Assembly: GCA_002343985.1 (NCBI GenBank)
Contig: DDTB01000003.1
Location: 1 to 64,000, forward strand
Length of the DNA stretch: 64,000 nucleotides
Direction: 5' to 3'
From: Chitinophagaceae bacterium UBA2375
GTDB taxonomy: Bacteria > Bacteroidota > Bacteroidia > Chitinophagales > Chitinophagaceae
The notes under the pieces were generated by a model. That model worked only from the letters and a program-made list of their open reading frames with translations, ran no database searches and was not told the DNA's origin. Positions 1 to 8,655 of this stretch are shown here, in pieces (positions within the stretch are counted from its first letter, which is position 1; each line of letters starts with the position of its first letter). Made by a program: the position numbers and the translations under genes.

Positions 1-1
1 C

Positions 2-550
2 ATCGAAACACAGGCCGGCGACGTATCTGCATATATCCCAACGAACGTGATCTCCATCACAGATGGACAGATATTCCTTGAGAACAACCTGTTCAACGCG
101 GGTATCCGCCCGGCGATCAACGTAGGTATCTCCGTTAGCCGTGTGGGTGGTAACGCGCAGATCAAATCGATGAAGAAGGTTGCCGGTACCCTGAAGCTTG
201 ACCAGGCCCTCTACCGCGAGCTGGAAGCCTTCTCAAAATTCGGTGGTGACCTTGACGCCGCTACCAAGAACGTAATTGATAAAGGCGCCCGCAACGTGGA
301 AGTGCTGAAGCAACCGCAATACTCTCCTTTCACCGTAGAAAAGCAAATCGCCATCATCTACTTAGGTACACAGGGACTGTTGAAGAATGTGGCCGTGAAA
401 AACGTAAAAGCATTCGAAGAGCATTTCCTGACTGAAATGGAAAATAAACATGCCGATATCCTGGCCGAATTCAAAAAGGGCAACCTGCCTGAAGCCGGTT
501 TGAGCAAAATGTCGGAACTGGCATCCAAACTTGCCGCACAATACAAATAA
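2..550 (+). CDS. atpA: F1Fo ATP synthase subunit alpha, C-terminal part (5' end outside window)
   Basis: The reading frame is open from base 2 and ends at 550, leaving about 182 C-terminal residues of the catalytic-ring alpha subunit of ATP synthase. The segment opens with the family's conserved stretch (QAGDVSAYIPTNVISITDGQ), continues with the FNAGIRPAINVG-SVSRVGG motif that lines the non-catalytic nucleotide site, and finishes with the helical C-terminal domain. The subunit works at the inner face of the cytoplasmic membrane. A strong hairpin terminator follows directly, so this is the last gene of its transcript: atpG, which often follows atpA, is not here. The family assignment is secure; only the N-terminal two-thirds is missing. 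Confidence 0.97.
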   Translation: METQAGDVSAYIPTNVISITDGQIFLENNLFNAGIRPAINVGISVSRVGGNAQIKSMKKVAGTLKLDQALYRELEAFSKFGGDLDAATKNVIDKGARNVEVLKQPQYSPFTVEKQIAIIYLGTQGLLKNVAVKNVKAFEEHFLTEMENKHADILAEFKKGNLPEAGLSKMSELASKLAAQYK

Positions 551-571
551 GGTTAATTCGATATTTTTTAT

Positions 572-598
572 AAGCCCCTGACAACCAGGGGCTTTTTT
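572..598 (+). terminator. Intrinsic terminator of atpA
   Basis: A perfect 9-bp stem (AAGCCCCTG / CAGGGGCTT) with a 5-base loop runs into a T tract, 22 bases after the atpA stop codon. Confidence 0.93.
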
Positions 599-792
599 CA
601 TGTTTCCGTGCCGCTTTGTCATTACCGTTTACCATTCATCCGCAGGATTAAACCTTCCAGCACCGGAGTTGTCATAATAGGTTAAGCCCGGGAATCTTAG
701 CCGGCGCGAATTCCCCGGAATTTGCTATTTTGGCAGTTCACTACGCAGGGAATGGAATTTGTAACCTTCATCCTGTATAAAAACATTTTATC

Positions 793-1488
793 ATGACATT
801 TGGAATCCTCGCCGTATCCGTCATCTTCATGATCATCGGCATGATCGTTCAGTTTCGTTTGAAAAGCAAGTTTGCCCAATACAGCAAAGTGCCAACCAAA
901 AATGGCATGAGCGGAAAGGAAATCGCGGAGAAGATGCTACGCGATAGTGGCATTTATGATGTACAGGTAACATCCGTAGAAGGCACGCTGACAGACCATT
1001 ACAACCCCCTCAATAAAACCGTCAACCTGAGCCCCGACGTATATGCCGGCCGTTCGGTAGCAGCCGCGGCCGTAGCCGCTCACGAATGCGGCCACGCCGT
1101 TCAACATGCCACAGCTTATTCCATGCTGATGCTGCGCAGCAAGCTGGTACCGATGGTACAGGTGAGCAGCACATTATCGCAATGGGTGATCATCGCCGGC
1201 CTGGGCATTATGGGCTTTGGCGGCGGTAACCCAACCATCCTCCTGGTTGGCATTATCCTGTTTGCAGTGACTACTTTGTTTACCATCGTAACACTGCCCG
1301 TGGAATTTGATGCATCTAAAAGGGCGTTGGTTTGGCTGGATCAAACCAATACCACCAGTGGTATTGAACACGACCAGGCGAAGGACGCGTTGAAATGGGC
1401 GGCCATGACTTACATTGTAGCGGCACTGGCTTCACTGGCCACACTGGTGCAATACATTTTGATTTACAATGAACGCAGCCGCGACTAA
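793..1488 (+). CDS. Membrane zinc metallopeptidase, YugP-type
   Basis: The 231-residue protein has an N-terminal membrane helix (residues about 1-20), a zinc-protease HEXXH motif in the context AAHECGHAVQH (about residue 98), and three further hydrophobic segments in the C-terminal half. This is the layout of the YugP-like neutral zinc metallopeptidases, a conserved inner-membrane family whose substrates are poorly known. It stands alone between the atpA terminator and clpP. The upstream sequence has an imperfect -7 box (TATTTTGG near 726-733). Protease identity rests on the motif and topology; the physiological role cannot be inferred from its neighbours, although the next three genes also encode proteolysis components. 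Confidence 0.88.
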   Translation: MTFGILAVSVIFMIIGMIVQFRLKSKFAQYSKVPTKNGMSGKEIAEKMLRDSGIYDVQVTSVEGTLTDHYNPLNKTVNLSPDVYAGRSVAAAAVAAHECGHAVQHATAYSMLMLRSKLVPMVQVSSTLSQWVIIAGLGIMGFGGGNPTILLVGIILFAVTTLFTIVTLPVEFDASKRALVWLDQTNTTSGIEHDQAKDALKWAAMTYIVAALASLATLVQYILIYNERSRD

Positions 1489-1536
1489 CAGCAAGGTTTA
1501 TTTCCGGCCGACGGGTGCAAACTGACCGTACTCGTT

Positions 1537-1544
1537 TATATTTG
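1537..1544 (+). promoter_or_regulatory. -7 promoter box of clpP (first copy)
   Basis: TATATTTG matches the Bacteroidota -7 consensus TAnnTTTG exactly. It lies inside the longest possible ORF (which opens at 1515), so the real start must be downstream, at the ATG at 1572. I see no convincing -33 TTTG. Confidence 0.75.
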
Positions 1545-1571
1545 TCACACTCAACACAAACACATACACGC

Positions 1572-2264
1572 ATGGATTTCGGAAAAGAGTTCACCCAATA
1601 CGCCATCAAACACCAGGGCATCAGCAGCAATACCTTGCATGGTTATATCCAGCATAACGTCACCAACCTCACACCCAATATTATTGAAGAGAGGCCGATG
1701 AATATCGCGGTGATGGATGTGTACAGCCGCCTGATGATGGACCGCATCATCTTCCTGGGTTATCCCATCAATGATGAAGTAGCCAACATCGTTACGGCGC
1801 AATTATTGTTTTTGGAAAGTACAGACCGTACACGCGACATACAGATGTACATCAACAGCCCGGGAGGCAGTGTGTACGCGGGTTTGGGCATGTACGACAC
1901 GATGCAGTTCATCACGCCCGATGTGGCTACCATTTGCACCGGCATGGCCGCAAGCATGGGCGCCGTATTGATGTGCGCCGGAACCGCTGGCAAACGCACG
2001 GCCCTCAAGCATAGCCGCATCATGATGCACCAACCCAGCGCGGGCGCAGGTGGCCAGGCTACAGACATTGAAATCACGGTGAATGAAATCAGGAAAGTGA
2101 AGCATGAACTCTATGAGATCATCGCGCAGCATACAGGCCAGCCTTTTGATAAAGTGGCCGCCGATTGCGACCGTGATTACTGGATGACTTCCGCGGAAGC
2201 GAAAGAATATGGTTTGGTGGATGAAGTGTTGCTCACCAACCCGCGCAAGAATAAAAAAGATTAA
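1572..2264 (+). CDS. clpP: ATP-dependent Clp protease proteolytic subunit ClpP, first copy
   Basis: Peptidase of the ClpXP/ClpAP degradation machine: a serine protease that forms a tetradecameric barrel fed by a ClpX or ClpC ring. The 230-residue product keeps the GMAASMG block with catalytic Ser128, the MMHQP block with His153, and an aspartate in the DRDYWM stretch near residue 200. I chose the ATG at 1572 because the -7 box at 1537-1544 lies inside the longer ORF, and because MDFGKEF is a usual Bacteroidota ClpP N-terminus. A second, divergent clpP follows 33 bases later and clpX follows that, forming a complete protease locus. Confidence 0.96.
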   Translation: MDFGKEFTQYAIKHQGISSNTLHGYIQHNVTNLTPNIIEERPMNIAVMDVYSRLMMDRIIFLGYPINDEVANIVTAQLLFLESTDRTRDIQMYINSPGGSVYAGLGMYDTMQFITPDVATICTGMAASMGAVLMCAGTAGKRTALKHSRIMMHQPSAGAGGQATDIEITVNEIRKVKHELYEIIAQHTGQPFDKVAADCDRDYWMTSAEAKEYGLVDEVLLTNPRKNKKD

Positions 2265-2297
2265 TCCATTTTTTCAGCAGACAATCTCACAACAAAC

Positions 2298-2918
2298 ATG
2301 ATACTACATTCAGCCAAGATCCGCATGGATGAAGAAGAAACACCCGCTCCGGATAATATGAACCCGATGGAGAAAATGATGAGCGGTTGGATGTTCGACA
2401 AAAAATTTATTGAGCAACGCAAAGTGTTTTTGTGGGGCCCGGTGGATGATAAATCGTCGAAAGATATTACAGACAGGCTCCTCTACCTGGAAGCCATTGA
2501 CCCCGGAAAGGAAATTACATTTTATATCAACAGCCCGGGCGGAATGGTTACCAGCGGCATGGTGATTTATGATACCATGCAAATGATCTCATCGCCTGTG
2601 GCCACTGTTTGTATGGGCATGGCGGCCAGCATGGGCAGTATCCTGCTCAGCGGCGGTGAAAAAGGGCGCCGTTTTATTTTCCCTCACGGCGAAGTGATGA
2701 TCCATCAACCCAGCGGCGGTGGCAGGGGTACAAGCGCCGACCTCGAAATTATGGCGGTTCAGATGCTGAAAGTCAAGCAGATGGGCGCCCGCATCCTGGC
2801 GGAAAATTGCGGACAGACCTATGATAAAGTGATGAAGGATTTTGACCGTGATTACTGGATGGATGCCAAAGAATCAATCGATTATGGTATTGTTGACCAT
2901 GTTTTGACCAAGTTGTAA
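2298..2918 (+). CDS. ClpP-family serine peptidase, second copy
   Basis: This 206-residue ClpP paralogue lies in tandem with the first copy. Ser111 (GMAASMG), His136 (MIHQP) and the DRDYWM aspartate region are all present, so it should be catalytically competent or able to form mixed barrels. Its N-terminus differs sharply from copy one: about 35 residues rich in Asp, Glu, Met and Pro replace the usual axial-loop sequence. Some bacteria with two ClpP proteins assemble hetero-oligomeric barrels with altered specificity; whether this pair does is inference. The gap to the first copy is 33 bases, so they probably share a transcript, which ends at the hairpin at 2953-2982. Confidence 0.93.
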   Translation: MILHSAKIRMDEEETPAPDNMNPMEKMMSGWMFDKKFIEQRKVFLWGPVDDKSSKDITDRLLYLEAIDPGKEITFYINSPGGMVTSGMVIYDTMQMISSPVATVCMGMAASMGSILLSGGEKGRRFIFPHGEVMIHQPSGGGRGTSADLEIMAVQMLKVKQMGARILAENCGQTYDKVMKDFDRDYWMDAKESIDYGIVDHVLTKL

Positions 2919-2952
2919 ATACCGGTTTTTACCGGTTGACATAAATTATTGG

Positions 2953-2982
2953 AAGGTTGCCTTGTTGAGGCAACCTTTTTTT
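2953..2982 (+). terminator. Intrinsic terminator between clpP and clpX
   Basis: A 9-bp stem (AAGGTTGCC / GGCAACCTT) with a 7-base loop is followed by T7. It separates the two clpP genes from clpX, which has its own promoter box just downstream. A smaller hairpin formed by two ACCGGT palindromes (2921-2936) lies before it. Confidence 0.9.
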
Positions 2983-3019
2983 GCGGGGATTTGTCTGGTA
3001 TATATGAACGCGGATATAG

Positions 3020-3027
3020 TATCTTTG
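3020..3027 (+). promoter_or_regulatory. -7 promoter box of clpX
   Basis: TATCTTTG is an exact TAnnTTTG match, placed after the clpP terminator and 39 bases before the clpX start. ClpX can therefore be transcribed independently of the two peptidase genes. Confidence 0.8.
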
Positions 3028-3066
3028 CAGAACGAAACCTATATAACACAATCTTAATATACGGGC

Positions 3067-4311
3067 ATGGCCAAACAACAAATCCTTCACTGCTCATTTT
3101 GTGGCAGGAGCCGCGATGAGGTAAAAATCTTAATCGCAGGTCAGGATGGCCATATTTGTGAGAACTGTGTGGAACACGCGCAGGAAATTATCTCCCAGGA
3201 ACTTGCCCATCACCCCGACAATAAGCAGGGTACGGCGCCGTCCTCTTTCAAACTCAATATCAAGAAGCCGGTCGATATCAAAAAATACCTGGATGAATAT
3301 GTGATTGGCCAGGACGACGCGAAGAAGATCCTCGCTGTTGCCGTGTACAATCATTATAAGCGCCTGAACCAGAAAGTGGAGAATGATGTGGAGATTGAAA
3401 AGAGCAATATCATCATGGTGGGCGAAACGGGTACCGGTAAAACCCTGCTGGCAAAATCGATTGCCCGCATGTTGAATGTGCCGTTTGCGATTGTTGATGC
3501 CACCGTGTTTACGGAAGCCGGATATGTGGGTGAAGATGTGGAGAGCATGCTGACCCGTTTGCTCCAGGCCTGCAATTACGATGTAGCTGCCGCGGAACGC
3601 GGAATTGTATATATTGATGAGATTGATAAGATTGCCCGGAAAAGCGATAATCCATCCATCACGCGTGATGTGAGTGGCGAAGGTGTGCAGCAGGGATTGC
3701 TGAAACTGCTGGAAGGCAGCGAAGTGCTGGTGCCGCCGCAGGGAGGCCGCAAACACCCAGAACAAAAACTGATTAAAGTAAACACACAGAATATATTGTT
3801 CATCTGTGGTGGCGCCTTTGATGGCATTGACCGCATCATCGCCCGCCGCGTGAACACCAATGCTATCGGGTTTAACGTCAACAAGGAATTACAGGAATAC
3901 CAGCATAAAAACCTCCTGCAGTTTGTGAATTCAGTCGACCTCAAACATTTTGGTTTGATCCCCGAACTGCTTGGCCGTTTGCCGGTGGTTACATACCTCA
4001 ACCCGCTCGACGCGCACACTTTGCGCAGCATCCTCACCGAACCCAAAAATTCGCTCATCAAGCAATTCACAAAATTATTTGAAATCGAAGGCATTGAACT
4101 CAGTTTTGAGCCGGCCGTACTCGACTTCATGGTGGAGAAAGCCCTCGAATACAAACTGGGTGCCCGCGGCTTGCGCAGCATTTGCGAAGGGATCCTCACA
4201 GATGCCATGTTTGACCTCCCGTCACAAAAAGTGAAAACTTTTGAAGTGACATTGGATTATGCCAGCCGGAAATTCAACACCAGCAAACTCAGCATGTTGA
4301 AAGTAGCCTGA
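3067..4311 (+). CDS. clpX: ATP-dependent Clp protease ATP-binding subunit ClpX
   Basis: AAA+ unfoldase that recognises, unfolds and threads substrates into ClpP. The 414-residue protein starts with the C4 zinc-binding domain (CSFCGRSRDEV near residue 10, CENC near residue 32), then the AAA+ module with Walker A GETGTGKT (about residue 120), Walker B in VYIDEIDKI (about 185), and the C-terminal small domain with the GARGLRSICEG sensor-2 region. Length and order match the family. It lies downstream of the two clpP genes but behind their terminator, with its own -7 box. Its stop is followed by an intrinsic terminator. Confidence 0.98.
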   Translation: MAKQQILHCSFCGRSRDEVKILIAGQDGHICENCVEHAQEIISQELAHHPDNKQGTAPSSFKLNIKKPVDIKKYLDEYVIGQDDAKKILAVAVYNHYKRLNQKVENDVEIEKSNIIMVGETGTGKTLLAKSIARMLNVPFAIVDATVFTEAGYVGEDVESMLTRLLQACNYDVAAAERGIVYIDEIDKIARKSDNPSITRDVSGEGVQQGLLKLLEGSEVLVPPQGGRKHPEQKLIKVNTQNILFICGGAFDGIDRIIARRVNTNAIGFNVNKELQEYQHKNLLQFVNSVDLKHFGLIPELLGRLPVVTYLNPLDAHTLRSILTEPKNSLIKQFTKLFEIEGIELSFEPAVLDFMVEKALEYKLGARGLRSICEGILTDAMFDLPSQKVKTFEVTLDYASRKFNTSKLSMLKVA

Positions 4312-4331
4312 TCGGAAATCATTAAAATAGC

Positions 4332-4356
4332 AAAGCCGGAGATTTATCCGGCTTTT
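4332..4356 (+). terminator. Intrinsic terminator of clpX
   Basis: A perfect 9-bp stem (AAAGCCGGA / TCCGGCTTT) with a 6-base loop and a short T tract, 20 bases after the clpX stop. A near-consensus -7 box for purA (TATTTTCG, 4362-4369) follows immediately. Confidence 0.88.
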
Positions 4357-4412
4357 ACATTTATTTTCGCCGGAGAATTCTCATTACTCAGATATTCTTA
4401 AAATCATACATC

Positions 4413-5681
4413 ATGGTAGATGTCATCCTTGGCCTGCAATGGGGCGATGAAGGAAAAGGCAAGATTGTGGATTATTTCGCGAGGGATTACGATATGGTCG
4501 CCCGTTTCCAGGGAGGACCCAACGCGGGCCACACTTTATATGTTGGCGATCAGAAAGTGGTATTGCATCAAATACCCAGTGGCATATTTCATGAATCAAA
4601 AATCAACCTGATAGGAAATGGCGTGGTGCTCGACCCGGTGATTTTTAAAAGGGAGTGCGAATCAGTCGCGAAGCTTGGCGTAAACTACAAAAAGAATTTA
4701 TACATCAGCGAACGCACGCACCTGATCCTGCCTACACACAGGGCGCTGGATAAGGCCAGCGAATTATCAAAAGGGCAGGAGAAAATCGGCAGCACACTCA
4801 AAGGCATCGGCCCCGCGTACATGGATAAAACCGGTCGTAATGGTTTGCGTGTGGGCGACCTGCTGGATAAAAATTTCACCACCCAATACATCAAACTTCG
4901 CCTGAAACATCAGCGACTGCTTGATAATTTTAATTTCCAGGAAGATATCAGCGCCTGGGAGGAAGAGTTTTTTGAAGCGCTCGAATTCCTGCGCGATTTC
5001 CAGATTGTGAATGGGGAATATTTTATCAATGAGCATATCGCAAACGGGAAAAAAGTTTTGGCCGAAGGTGCACAGGGCAGCATGCTGGATGTTGACTTTG
5101 GTACATTCCCTTTTGTTACCAGCAGCAGTACCATATCCGCGGGTGTTTGTTCAGGGCTCGGTGTTGCACCACAAAAAATAAAAGAAGTGATTGGCATCAC
5201 CAAAGCGTATTGCACGCGTGTGGGCAGCGGGCCATTCCCAACGGAATTGCACGATGAAACCGGGGAACGCATCCGGCAGGCCGGCAATGAATTTGGAAGC
5301 ACTACGGGCAGGCCACGCCGTTGCGGATGGATTGACCTGGTTGCGCTTCGCTTTGCCTGTATGATCAATGGTGTTACGCAGTTGGTGATGACAAAGGCAG
5401 ACATCCTTGATGGATTGGATGAACTCAAAGTTTGCCACGCATACCAGGTAAATGGAAAAGAAACAACCGATGTGCCCTTTCAGATGAACCGTGTGAACCT
5501 GGAAGCGATGTATACCACATTTGCAGGGTGGAAAACGGATATTTCCGGCGTTAAAGGTTTTGACGGTATGCCTGCAAAAATGAAAGAGTATATTCAATAC
5601 CTGGATGCGTATCTTAAGGTTCCGGTGCAATATATCAGCAACGGTCCGGGCAGGGAACAAATCGTGCGTGTGGACAGGTAA
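4413..5681 (+). CDS. purA: Adenylosuccinate synthetase
   Basis: Catalyses the GTP-dependent condensation of IMP with aspartate to adenylosuccinate, the first committed step from IMP to AMP. The 422-residue protein has the GTP-binding loop GLQWGDEGKGK at residues 6-16, the NAGHT block with the catalytic His near residue 40, the GSTTGRPRRCGW block near 300 and the C-terminal NGPGR motif. It is monocistronic in appearance, lying between the clpX terminator and a gap before the acidic ORF. The upstream box TATTTTCG differs from TAnnTTTG at one base. All catalytic motifs are intact. Confidence 0.98.
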   Translation: MVDVILGLQWGDEGKGKIVDYFARDYDMVARFQGGPNAGHTLYVGDQKVVLHQIPSGIFHESKINLIGNGVVLDPVIFKRECESVAKLGVNYKKNLYISERTHLILPTHRALDKASELSKGQEKIGSTLKGIGPAYMDKTGRNGLRVGDLLDKNFTTQYIKLRLKHQRLLDNFNFQEDISAWEEEFFEALEFLRDFQIVNGEYFINEHIANGKKVLAEGAQGSMLDVDFGTFPFVTSSSTISAGVCSGLGVAPQKIKEVIGITKAYCTRVGSGPFPTELHDETGERIRQAGNEFGSTTGRPRRCGWIDLVALRFACMINGVTQLVMTKADILDGLDELKVCHAYQVNGKETTDVPFQMNRVNLEAMYTTFAGWKTDISGVKGFDGMPAKMKEYIQYLDAYLKVPVQYISNGPGREQIVRVDR

Positions 5682-5750
5682 AAAACAGCAAAAAATATTT
5701 GGCTAATTGAAAAACTCGTGGAAATTTTACAGCATTAATCCTACATACTT

Positions 5751-6197
5751 ATGGTATCCAACTCAGGAAACGAATTCAAGCAAGTAATCATGGCATTCGC
5801 GGCACCGAAAAAAGCGGCCGCGAAAAAATCCGCACCCAAACCTAAAGCTAAAGAAGAGGAAGAAGAGGATTTAGATGAAGATGCGGAAGACCTGGAGGAA
5901 GTGAAGCCCAAAGCTGCCAAGGGTAAAGCTTCTGCGAAGAAGAAGTCTGACGACGATGAAGACGAAGAAGATGAAGATGTGGATGTGGAAGATGATTGGG
6001 AAAAACCTGAGGAGGATGAAGACGACTGGGACCCCGACTTCGATGAATTCGACATACCAAAATCAGCCGCCAAAAAATCAGGCCCTAAAAAAGGAGCCCG
6101 CGATGATGATGATTTTAAGGTGGATGATGATTTCAAAGACCTTGGCTTATTCGACGATTTGGACGATGACGCCGGCTTTGATGACGATGATTTTTAA
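5751..6197 (+). CDS. Acidic, lysine/alanine-rich low-complexity protein
   Basis: A 148-residue protein of unknown function. After a short start it has a Lys/Ala/Pro tract (about residues 18-35), then long Glu and Asp runs broken by further Lys/Ala tracts, ending in an Asp-rich tail. Two aromatic-containing patches (DWEKPEEDEDDWDPDF, near residues 80-100) break the repeats. No fold is recognisable and it is probably disordered. The start could also be the Met at 5790, which precedes AFAAPKKAA. Its stop codon overlaps the pabB start as TAATG, so the two are likely translationally coupled. Codon use and lack of stops support a real gene; the function is unknown. Confidence 0.75.
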   Translation: MVSNSGNEFKQVIMAFAAPKKAAAKKSAPKPKAKEEEEEDLDEDAEDLEEVKPKAAKGKASAKKKSDDDEDEEDEDVDVEDDWEKPEEDEDDWDPDFDEFDIPKSAAKKSGPKKGARDDDDFKVDDDFKDLGLFDDLDDDAGFDDDDF

Positions 6198-7489
6198 TGC
6201 CTGCAAGTAGCAAACATAGCGCGCAGTTTTCTGTCAATCATCCCAAAGAGTTTTCGTTGAAAATGTTGAACTGGACAAATCGGTTCAACATTTTTTGTTT
6301 GTTGGACCAGGGATCCAACCAGCAGGGGGGACATGCTTTTGATTACCTGCTTGCTGCAGGCGCCCGCAGCGAATTCATTGCCGGCAATTGCGGATACCTC
6401 GAAGGGCTGAAGCGCTTCCATGAAACGCATAAAGACTGGATTTTCGGGCATTTCGCATATCCCTTGCCGTTAGATAAGCCGGAGGCTAAGCCCAGGGTGC
6501 ATGCAGACCCTGCTTATTTCTTCGCGCCGCAGGTTATGTTGCGCGTGGCAGGCAAAGAAGTATTTATCGATACATGGGACGGATCCAATCCGGCTGACCG
6601 CTTCAGGGAGATTATGGGAGAGGGGATTGCGGAGGCCATCCAGGGCATAACGGTACCGGATATACGAAGCGACCTGGACCGTGACGCTTATATCTCCATC
6701 ATAGAATCCCTGAAAAAACATATCCGCAGGGGCGATTGTTATGAAATCAATTTCTGCAGGGAGTTTTATGCGAATGACATAACACTCGATCTTGTGGGGC
6801 TGTACCGCAGGCTCACCGCTTTATCGCCCAACCCGTTCAGCGCTTTTTACCGTGTGCATAACCGTTATTGTTTGTGTGCCAGCCCGGAAAGGTTTATCCG
6901 GAAATCGGGAACGGAACTGATATCTCAACCCATCAAAGGTACCAGCCGCAGGCACTTGCAAGACGCAGAGGCAGATGCAGCCGCAAGGGAATACCTTCAT
7001 CAGTCACCCAAAGAGAAATCGGAAAATGTCATGGTGGTTGACCTTGTGCGGAACGATATGAGCCGTGTATGTACGGAAGGTTCCGTGTCAGTGCGCGAGT
7101 TGTTTGGCATTTACGCGTTTCCGCAAGTGTACCAGATGATCAGCACCATCGAAGGGAGGGTGGGTGAAACAACGCATTGGACGGACATCATCTCTGCATG
7201 CTTCCCCATGGGTTCCATGACGGGCGCGCCTAAACGAAGGGTGATGGAATTGATTGATCAGTATGAGCCGGTGCCGAGGGGATTGTTTTCCGGCAGCATT
7301 GGTTATGTAAGCCCTGAATCAGATTTTGATTTCAACGTAGTGATCCGCAGCCTGTTTTATGACCAGGATGCGCGTATCCTCAGCTTCAGCGCGGGCAGCG
7401 GCATTACGGCTTACTGCGACGCGGAAAGGGAATTTGAGGAATGCGAGTGGAAGGCCGCGGCCATCAGGCAAATGCTGGGCGCGGGTTAA
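6197..7489 (+). CDS. pabB: Aminodeoxychorismate synthase component I / anthranilate synthase I family
   Basis: Chorismate-utilising enzyme of about 430 residues that probably aminates chorismate to 4-amino-4-deoxychorismate for folate synthesis. The C-terminal chorismate-binding domain carries PIKGTSRR (about residue 245), ENVMVVDLVRNDMSR (about 275) and GSMTGAPKRRVMELI (about 335), all typical. The N-terminal region is short, as in PabB rather than TrpE, which is why I prefer pabB; no glutaminase (pabA) is adjacent. The ATG at 6197 overlaps the upstream stop by one base; an internal Met (6263) is an alternative start. Its stop overlaps the stop of the convergent transglycosylase gene within TTAA. 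Confidence 0.88.
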   Translation: MPASSKHSAQFSVNHPKEFSLKMLNWTNRFNIFCLLDQGSNQQGGHAFDYLLAAGARSEFIAGNCGYLEGLKRFHETHKDWIFGHFAYPLPLDKPEAKPRVHADPAYFFAPQVMLRVAGKEVFIDTWDGSNPADRFREIMGEGIAEAIQGITVPDIRSDLDRDAYISIIESLKKHIRRGDCYEINFCREFYANDITLDLVGLYRRLTALSPNPFSAFYRVHNRYCLCASPERFIRKSGTELISQPIKGTSRRHLQDAEADAAAREYLHQSPKEKSENVMVVDLVRNDMSRVCTEGSVSVRELFGIYAFPQVYQMISTIEGRVGETTHWTDIISACFPMGSMTGAPKRRVMELIDQYEPVPRGLFSGSIGYVSPESDFDFNVVIRSLFYDQDARILSFSAGSGITAYCDAEREFEECEWKAAAIRQMLGAG

Positions 7490-8646
7490 GGACTTTTTTT
7501 CCGGCCGGCTTTTGGGTAAGTGGTTTTTGCGGGCGGCAGTGGCTCATCACCCAAAATACTGTTTACGCATTCATTCAGTATCTGGTATTTATTCGCAAGG
7601 AATTGCTGCATTTTATCTGCTGGTAAAAGCAGGTCGTATTCACCTTGTGCAGAAAGCTTCGCATCAAAACCGGGATTGTACTTATTGAATTGGTTGATAT
7701 CCATCGACAGGTTTTTCGCAATCACTACCGAAAGGTATTTTCCCCGGATGGTTTGTTTCTCCGTATTGGCTTTTTCTTCTTCCGTGAGCGAATTTTTTGA
7801 ATCGTAGGGATTGCCTTCATCTTTGTTCCCAGCCGCGTAGAAAGATTGTTGCTGGTTCCAGGCGCTGTTGCTGGCTTCCATCACATAATGTGTGGCAATA
7901 AATTTCTTTACATGGTTACGGCTTTCCTGGGGAAGATAATACTGCAGGTTCCAGAAATTGCGGCTCCCGCTTTTTTTGATGGCTTCATACACCCTGCCCG
8001 GGCCGCCATTGTAGGCCGCAATCACCAATAACCAATCCCGCAACTGCCGGTACAATTCCAGTAAATACCTGGATGCGGCATGGGTGCTCTTGATATAATC
8101 CCTTCGTTCATCATACTGTCCGTTTACCAGTAACCCATAATCCCGCGCGGTATAAGGCATAAATTGCCAGGGCCCGGCGGCTCCCACCCAACTGGTCGCG
8201 CTGGTTTTGAGGTTACTTTCAATCACCGCGAGGTATTTCAGTTCCCTGGGTAAGCCGTATTGCGTCAGGATATGGTCGATCAGGTTAAAATAGGGCATAG
8301 CCCATGATTTCATGGCCTGAAGGTTTTTGCCGTGGTTTTTCAGGTAATCCTGCATATATACTTCGGCCTTGGGGTTCACCTGCATGGAGTAAGGCAATGC
8401 CGCATTGTATCCAAAACTGGTAAAGAGGTTTTTGAAACCGTATTTGGTTTGCTGGCTCAGGTACTGTACCTGGTCTTTGGGTATTTGTTTTGATTTTGTA
8501 TGAACGATGGTTTCAATCAGGGAGTCTTCCACCGGGTTGGCCGGGATGATGGTATCTGAAACCGACTGTCCTTTAACCGACAGGCTGCATAGGATTACAG
8601 GTAGCAGGGCCAGTAAGCCCGGAATATTTTTCAGTAGTTTTTTCAT
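7486..8646 (-). CDS. Lytic murein transglycosylase (SLT domain, MltD-like)
   Basis: Periplasmic or surface peptidoglycan-cleaving enzyme of 386 residues. A signal peptide (MKKLLKN plus a hydrophobic core ending near VKGQS) is followed by the SLT domain: catalytic Glu in AVIESNL (about residue 145), the GAAGPWQFM block, and the AYNGGPG motif about 70 residues later. The C-terminal 100 residues resemble a divergent LysM-type region, but I could not identify a clear LysM motif. It lies 9 bases after gatA on the minus strand and probably shares its transcript. It converges on pabB with overlapping stop codons (7486-7489) and no terminator between them. Confidence 0.9.
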   Translation of the reverse strand: MKKLLKNIPGLLALLPVILCSLSVKGQSVSDTIIPANPVEDSLIETIVHTKSKQIPKDQVQYLSQQTKYGFKNLFTSFGYNAALPYSMQVNPKAEVYMQDYLKNHGKNLQAMKSWAMPYFNLIDHILTQYGLPRELKYLAVIESNLKTSATSWVGAAGPWQFMPYTARDYGLLVNGQYDERRDYIKSTHAASRYLLELYRQLRDWLLVIAAYNGGPGRVYEAIKKSGSRNFWNLQYYLPQESRNHVKKFIATHYVMEASNSAWNQQQSFYAAGNKDEGNPYDSKNSLTEEEKANTEKQTIRGKYLSVVIAKNLSMDINQFNKYNPGFDAKLSAQGEYDLLLPADKMQQFLANKYQILNECVNSILGDEPLPPAKTTYPKAGRKKSP

Positions 8647-8655
8647 GGCGGAAAC

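Noticed and set aside
2921..2936. ACCGGT direct/palindromic pair after the second clpP
   Set aside because: A 6-bp hairpin without T tract; a stronger terminator follows at 2953-2982, so I do not give it a role.
5741..6136. Ser-rich minus-strand ORF over the acidic protein
   Set aside because: Complement of the Asp/Glu codon runs (GAA/GAT to TTC/ATC and Ser codons), a composition artefact.
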